This document shows positions 1 through 8,687 of a stretch of 64,000 nt of DNA, in pieces. Position numbers and translations under genes: made by a program. Below the pieces are notes generated by a model. The model had not been told where the DNA came from and ran no database searches. It saw only the letters and a program-made list of their open reading frames with translations. Origin of the DNA: Aliishimia sp963678085 (GTDB lineage Bacteria; Pseudomonadota; Alphaproteobacteria; Rhodobacterales; Rhodobacteraceae); assembly GCA_963678085.1 (NCBI GenBank), contig OY782680.1, forward strand, positions 1 to 64,000. The letters are read 5' to 3'. Each line of letters begins with the position of its first letter. Within the stretch, counting starts at the first letter, position 1.

Positions 1-991
1 GCTGTCCAACAGTAAGAGCGTTGCTGACAAGGTCGTTGTCTTCAAGTTCCTCCAGCACAGCCATCGCCGCCGCACAGGACACAGGGTTGCCTGCGAACGT
101 ATTGAAATAACGATACCCTTGGCGGAATTCGGAGACGATCTCGCTGCGGGAGACAACGCCGCCAATGGGGTGCCCGTTGCCCATGGGTTTGCCCAGAACC
201 ATCACATCCGGCACAACGCCCATCTTTTCATGTGCCCACATATGGGTTCCTGTACGACCAAAGCCCGATTGAACCTCGTCGCAAATGAGCACCCCGCCAG
301 CCTTGCGCACGACCTGCGCTGTGGGTTTCAACCAGCCATCAGGGTGATCGGGGAACCCCTCGTTCAGAAAATAGGGGCAAACCACGAGGGCGGCAAAGCC
401 CGTGCCGTCTTCGTTCAAAGCCTCAATCTGGTTGGCAACTTGAGCGGCAAATACTGTGCCATCAGGGTCAGGGTTTCGATAGCTGTCTGGCGCGTGCACA
501 AAGCGAAAATACTGTCCTAGCCCAAAGCCGACCGTGGGAATATTCGATTTACCCAGCTGGCTGACCAGTGAGGTGTTGCCGTGATAGGTCGCATCTGTTG
601 CGATGATCCCGCGTTTGCCCGTAACCGCTTCGGCCATGCGCAGGGCGATATCGTTCGCCTCGGACCCCGTGCAGGTCAGGATTGCGGTATCCAACGATGC
701 ATCCATGGTTGCGGTCAGGCGTTCAATATAAGCGAGGATGCCTTCGTGAAGATAGCGGGTATGTGTGTTCAGCGTTCTCGCCTGCTCGCAAATCGCGTTA
801 ACAACGCGTGGATTGCAATGCCCGACATGAGGTACATTGTTGTAACAATCCAGATATTTACGCCCATCGGCATCCCATAGCCAAACACCCTCGCCCCTGA
901 CGATATGCAAAGGGTCATCATAAAAAGTAGAGACGTTTGGCCCCATCAACCGCGCACGGTCGGCCATCAATTCAGTGTTTGTACGCTTCAT
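1..991 (-). CDS. Class III (PLP) aminotransferase, C-terminus beyond window edge
   Basis: An open reading frame runs from an ATG at 991-989 off the left edge, giving about 330 visible residues. It reads as an AGXT2-like class III aminotransferase. The N-terminal part carries VWLWDADGRKYLDCYNNVPH, then TGSEANDIALRMAEA (cofactor phosphate region), then ICDEVQSGFGRTG (the Asp that contacts the PLP ring) and VLGKPMGNGHPIGGV with the probable Schiff-base Lys. The start overlaps the TGA of the decayed MBL gene upstream (ATGA). It therefore belongs to the same minus-strand operon as the IclR regulator at 1769-2578. The substrate cannot be told; an amine or omega-amino acid is likely given the neighbouring TTT transporter and aldehyde dehydrogenase. 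It appears intact as far as can be read, unlike the two genes before it. Confidence 0.85.
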   Translation of the reverse strand, partial: MKRTNTELMADRARLMGPNVSTFYDDPLHIVRGEGVWLWDADGRKYLDCYNNVPHVGHCNPRVVNAICEQARTLNTHTRYLHEGILAYIERLTATMDASLDTAILTCTGSEANDIALRMAEAVTGKRGIIATDATYHGNTSLVSQLGKSNIPTVGFGLGQYFRFVHAPDSYRNPDPDGTVFAAQVANQIEALNEDGTGFAALVVCPYFLNEGFPDHPDGWLKPTAQVVRKAGGVLICDEVQSGFGRTGTHMWAHEKMGVVPDVMVLGKPMGNGHPIGGVVSRSEIVSEFRQGYRYFNTFAGNPVSCAAAMAVLEELEDNDLVSNALTVGQ

Positions 992-1176
992 AGATTGATA
1001 CGAATGCCGTCGTAACCGACAACACGCTCTCCTTTAAAGTGATCTGCGCACGCGTCCCGCCAGTCTCTTGGGCCATAGGTCGGATCGTCCGGCAGTGTGA
1101 AGGTAGGCATTGACGATGCCTGGTGGGTTGATGGTCCGCCCTTGGTGCCCAAAAGAGCAACAGACTCTCGCGTCAT
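988..1176 (-). pseudogene. Internally deleted MBL-fold hydrolase remnant
   Basis: This is a 62-codon frame with an intact start (ATG 1176-1174) and stop. The first ~28 residues (MTRESVALLGTKGGP...SSMPT) match the N-terminus of RNase Z-like metallo-beta-lactamase-fold hydrolases, which normally run on into a 'vDCG' strand. The last ~35 residues (DDPTYGPRDWRDACADHFKG...) match the extreme C-terminus of the same family. The whole catalytic core, including the HxHxDH zinc motif, is missing. The family is usually about 250-300 residues, so roughly 200 codons were lost in an in-frame internal deletion. The TGA overlaps the next aminotransferase ATG, so the fragment may persist because it keeps translational coupling. 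The family call is from memory of the N-terminal LGTKGGP motif. Confidence 0.65.
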
Positions 1177-1187
1177 GGTGCGGCCTT

Positions 1188-1772
1188 TCAAATGGCGGCA
1201 AAACCGGCGTTCAGCGCTGTTAGAATTGCATCCGCGTCCTTCTCGGGCAGAACCAGAGGCGGCGACAGGATCAGGTTGGGGCCGGAAACGCGCACCATTG
1301 CGCCGTTTTGATAGGCAACCTCTTGGACAGCGGCGGCGGTGCCTGCGTCGATGGGTTTTTTTGGTGGCCCGCTCGCTGACCATCTCGATAGCTGTCATTA
1401 GGCCATACCCGCCGCGCAATTTGTGATACTGCCGTGCCAAGCGCAGAGATGTTTCGACACTATCGGAGCCGCCAGAGGTAAAGCATGCACGGGACACACC
1501 TCGTCGGGGGCGAAAAACTCTGACAATTCGTAGGGCAGCGCATCAAGCTGCTGCGAGATGGCGTCTTTTACGGGTTGGCAGGGATATCCAAGGTTCACGT
1601 TCCACAGCCCGCCAACGCCGTCCACAACGCGATGTCCATCAACATCCACAATAGAAACGCCATCGCCCCCAGTAATGATCTTGGGAGGCTGTTCGATGCT
1701 GTCTTGAGAGGACGTCATAGGGTGCCACATCAGGCGGCCATTATGCTCCTTGAGAAAGGTCGAGTCTTTCAT
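1188..1772 (-). pseudogene. Decayed class III omega-aminotransferase
   Basis: The gene starts at ATG 1772, overlapping the IclR stop (ATGA). Its N-terminus is typical: RLMWHPMTS, then DVDGHRVVDGVGGLWNVNLG, then a break near 1495-1530. A second frame continues with FTSGGSDSVETSLRLARQYHKLRG and jumps directly to GLMTAIEMVSE, which lies near the C-terminus in the family. The whole PLP-lysine region is therefore deleted. A third frame, after a T7 run near 1357-1363, gives the normal C-terminus (ENGAMVR-like, then PPLVLPEKDADAILTALNAG) ending at TGA 1188. It carries at least two frameshifts and one deletion of roughly 200 codons, so it is non-functional. It was probably the first structural gene of the IclR-linked amine operon. 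The downstream aminotransferase at 1-991 may have made it redundant. Confidence 0.8.
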
Positions 1773-2578
1773 GATGCGGTTTCCAATTCGTTTGGATGGT
1801 TTAGAGATTTGGCCCATAGAGCTTCGATGGTGGCAGGGATGGCGCCACCCCAATTACGGGTGATTTCGCGCGAAGCGATGACAAGCTCGGACTTGATGAT
1901 GTGTTCAAGCTCAGCGGTAAATCGCGACGCGACACTTGCCACGGCAACGGCTCCTGCAAGTCGACCTGTATGGTCAAAGATGGGCGCGGCAAGGCCCTGG
2001 ATCTCGGCTTCAAAGCTCCCATCGCCCCTCCCAAAGCCGGTGGCGCGAACATCCGCAATCAAATCCCTGAGCTCCGTTTCAGTGCTCGCAGTATTTTCGG
2101 TGAAAACTTCCAGATTAGAGACTGCTATGCGCAACAACTCGTCCGATCCAAAGGCCAATGAACATAGGCCCGAGGCCGTCGCATGCAGCGGAAAAATATT
2201 CATATCGATCACTGCACGCGTTCCGTGCTGCGGGGATTCGCAGTCACATAATCCATAAAGGACATTGCCCGAGAGCACAGTCGCATGTGCCGTTTCACCG
2301 GTTGCATCTGCAAGGGCCGCAAGCGCTGCTTTAGCTCCGTCTTTGCGCGGGACGGTCGCCTCTCTCACTTGGGCCAATTGCAAGAGGGCAGGGCCAAGCC
2401 TGTATTGCTTTGTCACGGGGTTTTGCTCGACAAAACCGGCGCCCTCAAGCGCTTGAAGATGCCGGTACGTGGTTGCCTTGTCACGCCCCGCGATACGACA
2501 CATTTGCGACAATCCGATTTCGGGACGAGCTGCCGAAAAGTGGGAAAGGAGCGCAAGGGATTTCGCAACAGAGGACAT
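1769..2578 (-). CDS. IclR-family transcriptional regulator
   Basis: A 269-residue protein with an N-terminal winged helix-turn-helix (VAKSLALLSHF...GLSQMCRIAGRDKATTYRHLQALEGAGFV, about residues 4-50). The IclR effector-binding domain follows, including HATASGLCSLAF and the late GLAAPIFDHTGRLAGAVAVA motif. It is divergent from the TTT transporter operon, with 115 bp between its start and tctC, so control of that operon and autoregulation are likely. It is the first gene of a minus-strand unit, and its stop overlaps the start of the decayed aminotransferase. The inducer is unknown. Length and domain order are normal. Confidence 0.9.
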   Translation of the reverse strand: MSSVAKSLALLSHFSAARPEIGLSQMCRIAGRDKATTYRHLQALEGAGFVEQNPVTKQYRLGPALLQLAQVREATVPRKDGAKAALAALADATGETAHATVLSGNVLYGLCDCESPQHGTRAVIDMNIFPLHATASGLCSLAFGSDELLRIAVSNLEVFTENTASTETELRDLIADVRATGFGRGDGSFEAEIQGLAAPIFDHTGRLAGAVAVASVASRFTAELEHIIKSELVIASREITRNWGGAIPATIEALWAKSLNHPNELETAS

Positions 2579-2615
2579 AGTTCACATCATAATTTTGCCT
2601 GATCTGAAAAAAAAT

Positions 2616-2644
2616 TTGACACATGACAATTAACTTGGCAACTT
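2616..2644 (+). promoter_or_regulatory. Candidate promoter of tctC operon
   Basis: A perfect -35-like hexamer TTGACA lies at 2616-2621 in the short divergent region between IclR and tctC. The -10 position 17-18 bases later (about 2639-2644) is a poor match. The whole stretch 2585-2650 is AT-rich. An IclR operator probably lies here, but no clean palindrome was seen. Confidence 0.3.
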
Positions 2645-2693
2645 TTTTTGAGCAACGCTGGTTCGCTAAATGAACCTAACAAGGGAGATCCAA

Positions 2694-3638
2694 ATGTCAA
2701 AATTCACAAAATCTGTTACTGCGATGGCTCTGGCCATGATGGCTGCCGCTGGTGCCGCGCAGGCGGAGTATCCCGAAAAGCCGGTAGAGTTCATCGTGCC
2801 GTGGCCTCCGGGAGATTTGGAAGACGTTCTGACCCGAATGATTGCGGACGATTTTTCTGAAGCCTATGGCGTGCCGACAGCCGTTGTAAACAAACCAGGT
2901 GGCGGCGGTGGCCCGTTCCCCGGTGCAATCGAGGTCGCAAATGCGCCTGCGGATGGGTACACAATCGGCTCGTTCATTATCGCGATCCCCGTCGTCGGCC
3001 CGCAGATCGGTATTCCAGAGCTGAACCCTGATCCATTTGTGCCGCTTGGAAATTTCCTGACCTATCCGTTCGTGATCGCAACGAGCGGCAATGCTCCCTA
3101 CAGCACGATGGAAGAGTTGGCCGCCCATGCAAAAGAGAATGACGTGGTGCTGGGGCACTTCGGAGCACCGTTGGTTCCAACCAAGGTGACCATGGGACTG
3201 GCCAAGGAAATGGGCTTTTCATACGCATCCGATGCTGCCTTTGATGCGCTGGACTGCAACACACTGGCTTCCGGTGACGTTGACGTGATCAACACAACTC
3301 TGCAGCTGATCCTGCCGTGCCTTGATGATGTCAGCGTGCTGGCCTCAATTGGATCCGAGCGTATTTCGCTAACGCCTGATACGCCGACCGTGGCCGAGCT
3401 TGCTCCGAACCTGGATGTTGCTCTTTGGAATGGTCTCTTTGTTCACGCCGACACCCCCCAGGACGTGCAAGACAAGATCATCGCGGTTGCGCAGAAAACA
3501 ATGATGTCTGAGCGCGCACAGACGCTTGCAGCAGAGACAGGTGCGTTGGTGTACTGGCAACCTGCGGCAGAGGTTGTCACGCAGATCAAGACGGACATCG
3601 AAACATTGGCCCGCATTGACAGCGCCCTAGCTGAATAG
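2694..3638 (+). CDS. TTT-family solute-binding protein (TctC-like)
   Basis: Periplasmic substrate-binding protein of a tripartite tricarboxylate transporter. A signal peptide (MSKFTKSVTAMALAMMAAAGAAQA) precedes the mature start EYPEKPVEFIVPWPPG, the typical Bug/TctC opening, followed by VVNKPGGGGGPFPGA and ADGYTIG. The start was placed at 2694 because AGGGAG lies 6-11 bases upstream; an upstream in-frame ATG at 2670 lacks a ribosome site and would spoil the signal peptide. About 314 residues is normal. It leads a plus-strand operon with tctB, tctA, an aldehyde dehydrogenase and a UPF0261 protein. Bug proteins bind varied carboxylates, so the ligand is not predictable from sequence. Confidence 0.9.
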   Translation: MSKFTKSVTAMALAMMAAAGAAQAEYPEKPVEFIVPWPPGDLEDVLTRMIADDFSEAYGVPTAVVNKPGGGGGPFPGAIEVANAPADGYTIGSFIIAIPVVGPQIGIPELNPDPFVPLGNFLTYPFVIATSGNAPYSTMEELAAHAKENDVVLGHFGAPLVPTKVTMGLAKEMGFSYASDAAFDALDCNTLASGDVDVINTTLQLILPCLDDVSVLASIGSERISLTPDTPTVAELAPNLDVALWNGLFVHADTPQDVQDKIIAVAQKTMMSERAQTLAAETGALVYWQPAAEVVTQIKTDIETLARIDSALAE

Positions 3639-3711
3639 AGCTACTTGCTGCTTACGGCTGGGCATCAACTTGTTGCTCAGCCGTTCTTGATCTTTCGGGA
3701 CGATTGCCTCC

Positions 3712-4251
3712 ATGTCACGCGTGAAAACACTTCAATCATTGTTCAAAAGATATCGCAGGCCAGGTGACATAGTATTCGCATGGCTCGCCTTGATCGTTTC
3801 TGTCTTTCTTCTGTCGCAGCTTGCGGATCAAACGGCGTGGCGCAATGGTGGGAAGCTGTTTGCGCAACCTCGTTTCTGGCCGGCCGTGTCCTTAAGCGCG
3901 ATGACAGTTTTTGCCGCTCTCCATTTGCTTGGGTCGGCGCTGTCCGAGCGGATCCAGGGCCGCTGGCAAGAGGTCTGGCTGTGGATCGCGTCTCTGGAAT
4001 TTGCGCTCTGGTTTATCGCCTACGCGGTTGTAGTGCCCTATGCTGGCTATTTGCCTACGACCGTTATCTTTGCGCTCGCGCTTGCCTTTCGGGTTGGCTA
4101 TCGCAAAGTCTCAACCCTTGTCGCGGCGGCGATTGCTGCTGTGGTCATCGTTTTGCTTTTCAAGACGATGCTGAGGGTCAATCTTCCTTCCGGCCTGATC
4201 TATGAAAGCCTGCCTGACGGGCTGCGCCAGATCATGCTGACCTATTTCTGA
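3712..4251 (+). CDS. TTT small membrane subunit (TctB-like)
   Basis: A 179-residue protein with about four hydrophobic segments: FAWLALIVSVFLLSQLA, VSLSAMTVFAALHLLG, LEFALWFIAYAVVVPYAGY, and VAAAIAAVVIVLLF. This is the size and topology of the small membrane subunit TctB. It sits between the binding protein and the large subunit, the usual TTT order. It is 73 bp after tctC and 12 bp before tctA. Identification rests on hydropathy, size and position, since TctB sequences are poorly conserved. Confidence 0.85.
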   Translation: MSRVKTLQSLFKRYRRPGDIVFAWLALIVSVFLLSQLADQTAWRNGGKLFAQPRFWPAVSLSAMTVFAALHLLGSALSERIQGRWQEVWLWIASLEFALWFIAYAVVVPYAGYLPTTVIFALALAFRVGYRKVSTLVAAAIAAVVIVLLFKTMLRVNLPSGLIYESLPDGLRQIMLTYF

Positions 4252-4263
4252 TCGGAGCTGGAA

Positions 4264-5781
4264 ATGGAAAATCTCGTCGCTGGATTAGAACTGCTTGCCC
4301 GATGGGACGTGATGCTTGCCCTTCTGGTCGGTTCCATCGGTGGTGTCATCATTGGCGCAATCCCCGGAGTTGGGCCCGCTGTCGCGATTGCGATTTTGTT
4401 GCCCGCGACCTTTGCCTTTGAGCCGATCGTTGGGCTCACGATGCTGCTCGGAATTTACGGATCGTCCATGTATGGCGGCGCAATTCCGGCGGTTTTGATC
4501 AACACACCTGGGACAGCTGTCAACGCGTTGACGTCTTATGACGGATACCCGATGACCCAAAACGGAGAGGCGCATCGCGCGGTGTCCATCGCCTATTCCG
4601 CGTCCTTTTGGGGCGGTATCTTTGGCATTTTGTGTCTTATCCTGCTGTCGCCCGTGCTGGCCGTGATCGCGCCAATGTTCGGCTCACGCGAGATTTTCCT
4701 TGCTGCGCTCTTGGGGATCATCCTTGTTATCCTTGCCCATCGCGGGCAGATCTTCGCCGCTGGAATGCTGGCGATGTTCGGCGTTTTCCTGCAAACAGTC
4801 GGGCTAGATGCCGTGACCTACACGCAGCGCTACACGTTCGGCTATTCCTTCCTGTCCTCTGGCGTAAATTTGATCGTCGTCGTGCTGGGGCTTTTCGCTC
4901 TGAGCCAAGCCTTTTTCCTACTTACAGCGCCTGACAACAGCCCTGACGCAAAACCCGTTTCCGGCCGCATGTCAGCGGGGATCAAGGAGCTGCTGAAACA
5001 CAAACGTGTGGCCACAGTTGCATCGGGGTTTGGTGTGATCCTTGGCATGATCCCTGGAACGGGCGAATTCACAGCGCAATTCATGTCCTACACCTACGCG
5101 CAGAAAACATCAAAAAACCCGGAGAAGTTCGGCAAAGGCTCCCCTGAGGGTTTGATCGCGTCAGAGGCTGCCAATAACGCGGTTCCCGCCGCTGCCATGA
5201 TCCCGCTCTTGGCGCTAGGCATTCCGGGCGAGGCGCTGACGGCGATGATGCTCTCGGTATTTTATGTGCATAACGTGATACCCGGCCCACAGCTGTTCCA
5301 GAACAACATTGATCTGGTCTATGGCCTCTACTTCGCTCTGATCGCTCTGAACGTCATTGTCATGGTGTTTCTGTTGTTCTCAACAAACCTGCTTACCAAG
5401 GTCATTCGCGTGCCGACGCGATTCCTTGGGGTGATGATCCTGTTGCTGTCCTTTGTGGGGGTTTATTCGCTGCGCAACTCACTGACGGATTGCATGATTG
5501 CGGCGGGCTTTGGGGTGTTCGGATTGATCCTCAAACGCCTGAACCTGCCGATTGTTCCAATCATTTTGGGCATGGTTCTGGGTGGCATTATGGAGGTCAA
5601 GCTGCGCTCGGCAATGCCGCGCCTTAAAACGCCGCTTGATATGATCGACCGGCCTATCGCGGCCATTCTTTTTGGGCTCATCATTCTGGTGCTGGCGCTG
5701 CATGTGCGCACTCTCATCAAGGAATGGCGTGCGCATCAACTCGAAGAAGACCACGACCTGCATGATAGCCAAATGAGGTAG
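4264..5781 (+). CDS. TTT large membrane subunit (TctA-like)
   Basis: A 505-residue multi-spanning permease of the TTT family. Diagnostic motifs are GAIPGVGPAVAIAILLPATF, GIYGSSMYGGAIPAVLINTPG, the internal repeat ILGMIPGTGEFTAQFMSYTYA, and AIPLLALGIPGEALTAMML-like residues near 310-330. The two PG-rich motifs are the pseudo-symmetry-related substrate loops of the family. A GGAGCTGGAA ribosome site precedes the ATG. With tctC and tctB it forms a complete secondary uptake system driven by the membrane ion gradient. Length and motifs look intact. Confidence 0.95.
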   Translation: MENLVAGLELLARWDVMLALLVGSIGGVIIGAIPGVGPAVAIAILLPATFAFEPIVGLTMLLGIYGSSMYGGAIPAVLINTPGTAVNALTSYDGYPMTQNGEAHRAVSIAYSASFWGGIFGILCLILLSPVLAVIAPMFGSREIFLAALLGIILVILAHRGQIFAAGMLAMFGVFLQTVGLDAVTYTQRYTFGYSFLSSGVNLIVVVLGLFALSQAFFLLTAPDNSPDAKPVSGRMSAGIKELLKHKRVATVASGFGVILGMIPGTGEFTAQFMSYTYAQKTSKNPEKFGKGSPEGLIASEAANNAVPAAAMIPLLALGIPGEALTAMMLSVFYVHNVIPGPQLFQNNIDLVYGLYFALIALNVIVMVFLLFSTNLLTKVIRVPTRFLGVMILLLSFVGVYSLRNSLTDCMIAAGFGVFGLILKRLNLPIVPIILGMVLGGIMEVKLRSAMPRLKTPLDMIDRPIAAILFGLIILVLALHVRTLIKEWRAHQLEEDHDLHDSQMR

Positions 5782-5785
5782 CCAG

Positions 5786-7270
5786 ATGGATCAGACAAAA
5801 ATTGATGCGCTCCGCGCTGAGCCCGTTCCTGCCTTTGCCCATCTGATTGACGGCCAACATCTGCCTGCATCGAATGGGGGCACGATGGAAGTCATCTCTC
5901 CCATCGACGGGCAAGTCATGACGACCATGGCTGCGGGAACGGCTGCCGACATGGACGCGGCGATTGCATCAGCGCGTGCCGCCTTTGAGGATGGGCGATG
6001 GGCCGGTCAGCCGCCTGCCGCGCGCAAAAAAGTGTTGTTGAAATGGGCCGATCTGATTGAGGCCAATGCGCTGGAACTAGCCGTTTTAGGTGTGCGCGAT
6101 AATGGCACCGAGATTGGCATGGCTCTGAAGGCTGAACCGGGATCTGCGGCCGCGACAATCCGCTATTACGCTGAAGCCCTGGACAAAATTTATGGCGAAA
6201 TCGCCCCGACCCCCGGCGACATACTCGGATTGATTCACAAGGAGCCAGTCGGGGTTGTCGGGGCCATCATCCCGTGGAATTTCCCAATGATGATTGGGGC
6301 ATGGAAACTTGGGCCTGCCTTGGCGATGGGCAATTCGGTGGTTCTGAAACCGTCCGAAACGGCGTCACTTTCACTGATGCGTATGGCGGATCTCGCGTTG
6401 GAAGCGGGCCTGCCCCCAGGCGTGCTGAACGCCGTGACCGGAGAGGGTCGCGTGGTTGGCGAAACATTGGGCCTTTCCATGGATGTTGATGTGCTAGTTT
6501 TTACCGGATCGGGCAGCACGGGCCGGCGGCTGATGGAATATTCCGCACGCAGCAACATGAAACGGGTCTATCTAGAGCTGGGCGGGAAATCTCCCAACAT
6601 CGTTTTTGCAGATGCACCCAATCTGGACGAGGCAGCAAAAGTTGCCGCCAGTGGCATCTTCCGCAATTCGGGGCAGGTTTGCGTGGCTGGCTCGCGGCTG
6701 CTGATCGAGGCCTCAATCCATGATGAATTTGTTGCCAAAGTCGCCAAGGCTGCCGAAGCGATGCGCGTGGGGGATCCACTCAAGGTCGATACACATGTTG
6801 GTGCGGTGAATTCCGAAGCGCAACTGAGGGCCAATCTTGGGTTCGTGGAAACAGCCAAAGCAGAAGGCGGCCATGTGATCACAGGCGGGGACCGGATATT
6901 GCAGGATACGGGCGGCTACTACATGGCCCCCACGATCGTTACGGGTGTGACCCGCGATGCGACGCTTGCACAGAAAGAGGTCTTTGGCCCTGTGCTGGGT
7001 GTCACCCCGTTTGAGACGGAAAGTGACGCCATCGCATTGGCGAATTCAACCGTCTACGGTTTGGCAGGAGCGGCCTGGACATCTAACTTGGGTCGCGCGC
7101 ATCGGATGGTGCAGGGCGTTCGCACGGGTGTCATGCACATAAACACCTATGGCGGAGCCGATGGCACCGTGCCTTTGGGCGGCGTCGGGCAATCTGGAAA
7201 CGGAGCTGACAAATCTCTGCATGCCATTGAAAAATATGTAAACCTCAAAACCGCATGGATCAAGCTATAG
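5786..7270 (+). CDS. NAD(P)-dependent aldehyde dehydrogenase
   Basis: A 494-residue ALDH-superfamily enzyme. Visible motifs are PWNFPMMIGAWKLGPALAMG and VVLKPSE in the cofactor domain, FTGSGSTGRRLME, the general base in LELGGKSPNIVF, and the nucleophile Cys in NSGQVCVAGSRL. The C-terminus ends with IEKYVNLKTAWIKL. The stop of tctA and this start are 4 bp apart, so it is operonic with the TTT transporter and probably oxidises an aldehyde derived from the imported or transaminated substrate. The exact aldehyde cannot be assigned. Confidence 0.92.
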   Translation: MDQTKIDALRAEPVPAFAHLIDGQHLPASNGGTMEVISPIDGQVMTTMAAGTAADMDAAIASARAAFEDGRWAGQPPAARKKVLLKWADLIEANALELAVLGVRDNGTEIGMALKAEPGSAAATIRYYAEALDKIYGEIAPTPGDILGLIHKEPVGVVGAIIPWNFPMMIGAWKLGPALAMGNSVVLKPSETASLSLMRMADLALEAGLPPGVLNAVTGEGRVVGETLGLSMDVDVLVFTGSGSTGRRLMEYSARSNMKRVYLELGGKSPNIVFADAPNLDEAAKVAASGIFRNSGQVCVAGSRLLIEASIHDEFVAKVAKAAEAMRVGDPLKVDTHVGAVNSEAQLRANLGFVETAKAEGGHVITGGDRILQDTGGYYMAPTIVTGVTRDATLAQKEVFGPVLGVTPFETESDAIALANSTVYGLAGAAWTSNLGRAHRMVQGVRTGVMHINTYGGADGTVPLGGVGQSGNGADKSLHAIEKYVNLKTAWIKL

Positions 7271-7279
7271 GGCCTCAAG

Positions 7280-8512
7280 ATGTCTGACAAAACTATTCTG
7301 GTGATTGGTACCTACGACACCAAAGACGATGAACTTGGATTTCTTGCCGACGTGATCCGCGACCAGGGCGGCAATGTCGTGACGATGGATGTCTCTGTCT
7401 TGGGTGAGCCCTCCAAGCCCACGGACTATTCCAAACACGATGTTGCAGGTGAAGGTGGGAGCTCCATTCAAGCCGCCATCGACAGCGGCGACGAAAACCA
7501 CGCAATGCAGATCATGGCCAAAGGAGCAAGTTTGCTTGCTGCGCGGCTGCATACCGAAGGCGTATTTGACGGGATGCTTGTTCTGGGTGGCACGATGGGC
7601 ACGGATTTGGCGCTTGATGTCACCTCTGCCCTGCCATTGGGCGTGCCAAAATACATCGTATCGACGGTGTCATTCTCGCCGCTCATTCCCGCCGAACGCC
7701 TGGCAGCTGATACGCAAATGATCCTATGGGCCGGGGGGCTCTACGGGTTGAATTCGGTCTGTAAAGCGTCACTGTCTCAGGCGGCGGGGGCCGTGCTTGG
7801 CGCGGCGCGTGCGGTGCAACAGCCCGACCCTGACAAGCCCGTGATTGGAATGATGTCGCTGGGCACCTCTGCGTTGAAATACGTGATCCCCCTTAAACCT
7901 GCCCTGGAAGCGCGTGGCTTTGAGGTTGCAGTCTTCCACGCCACAGGCATGGGAGGACGTGCGTTCGAAAGCCTCGCTGGGCAAGGAGCCTTTGCTTGTG
8001 TGTTCGATTTCTGCACGCAAGAATTAGGCAATCACGTGAACGGATCGAACATTTCGGCAGGGGCTGACCGCCTGACAAATGCAGGTCTCAATGGGACGCC
8101 CCAGATCGTGGCCCCAGGGTGTTACGATCTGGTGGATGTGGTCGGCTGGAAGCCACTTGATGCCAAATGGGCGGGTCATATGAAACACGAACACAACCGA
8201 CTGTTGACCTCAATCGTGCTTGAACCGGCCGAAACAAAGCTGGTTGCACAAGCGCATGCGCAGCAACTGGCGACGGCCAAAGGTCCGGTTGCAATGATCC
8301 TGCCACAAGATGGGCTTGGGGAATGGGATCGCGAAGGCGCTGATTTGCATAACCCCGATGGTTTGGCTGCGTTCCTAGCCGAACTTGAAACCACGCTTCC
8401 CGATACCGTGCAAACCTATCGCATTCCTTGCCACATTAACGACCGGGCTTTCGCCGATAAGGCTTTGGAAATCTTTGATGCTTGGTGTGCTGACGGCACG
8501 GTTCAGCACTAA
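7280..8512 (+). CDS. UPF0261 / Tm-1-like ATP-binding protein
   Basis: A 410-residue protein of the UPF0261 family, which also holds the N-terminal domain of the plant Tm-1 resistance protein. Recognisable parts are the opening ILVIGTYDTKDDELGFLAD, LVLGGTMGTDLALDVTSALP, GVPKYIVSTVSFSPL, HATGMGGRAFE and the late IPCHINDRAFADKALEIFD. In many bacteria it pairs with a TIM-barrel PEP-hydrolase-like protein, which is absent here. It lies 9 bp after the aldehyde dehydrogenase as last gene of the TTT operon. Its biochemical role is not established, so none is assigned. Confidence 0.88.
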   Translation: MSDKTILVIGTYDTKDDELGFLADVIRDQGGNVVTMDVSVLGEPSKPTDYSKHDVAGEGGSSIQAAIDSGDENHAMQIMAKGASLLAARLHTEGVFDGMLVLGGTMGTDLALDVTSALPLGVPKYIVSTVSFSPLIPAERLAADTQMILWAGGLYGLNSVCKASLSQAAGAVLGAARAVQQPDPDKPVIGMMSLGTSALKYVIPLKPALEARGFEVAVFHATGMGGRAFESLAGQGAFACVFDFCTQELGNHVNGSNISAGADRLTNAGLNGTPQIVAPGCYDLVDVVGWKPLDAKWAGHMKHEHNRLLTSIVLEPAETKLVAQAHAQQLATAKGPVAMILPQDGLGEWDREGADLHNPDGLAAFLAELETTLPDTVQTYRIPCHINDRAFADKALEIFDAWCADGTVQH

Positions 8513-8623
8513 TCCTGTGCGCCCGAGCCACAGGTTCGTCGATGATCTGTTGACCGTTTCTCTTGCGCTGATGAGAGCGTGTGGCTTGAAGGTAGGTTAT
8601 CCTAATGGGTCTGGTTATACCCC

Positions 8624-8660
8624 ATCGACCCGAAAACTGGCGCTCAGTTTTCGGGTCGAT
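8624..8660. repeat. Perfect 16-bp inverted repeat between convergent genes
   Basis: The arms at 8624-8639 and 8645-8660 are exact reverse complements (ATCGACCCGAAAACTG) with a 5-base loop. It lies between the convergent UPF0261 gene and infB, as a bidirectional terminator would, but neither strand has a following T run. It could equally be a dispersed intergenic palindrome; compare the different palindrome at 19014-19060. Confidence 0.7.
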
Positions 8661-8687
8661 AGAGTTTGCCACTATACGTTAGCTCAT

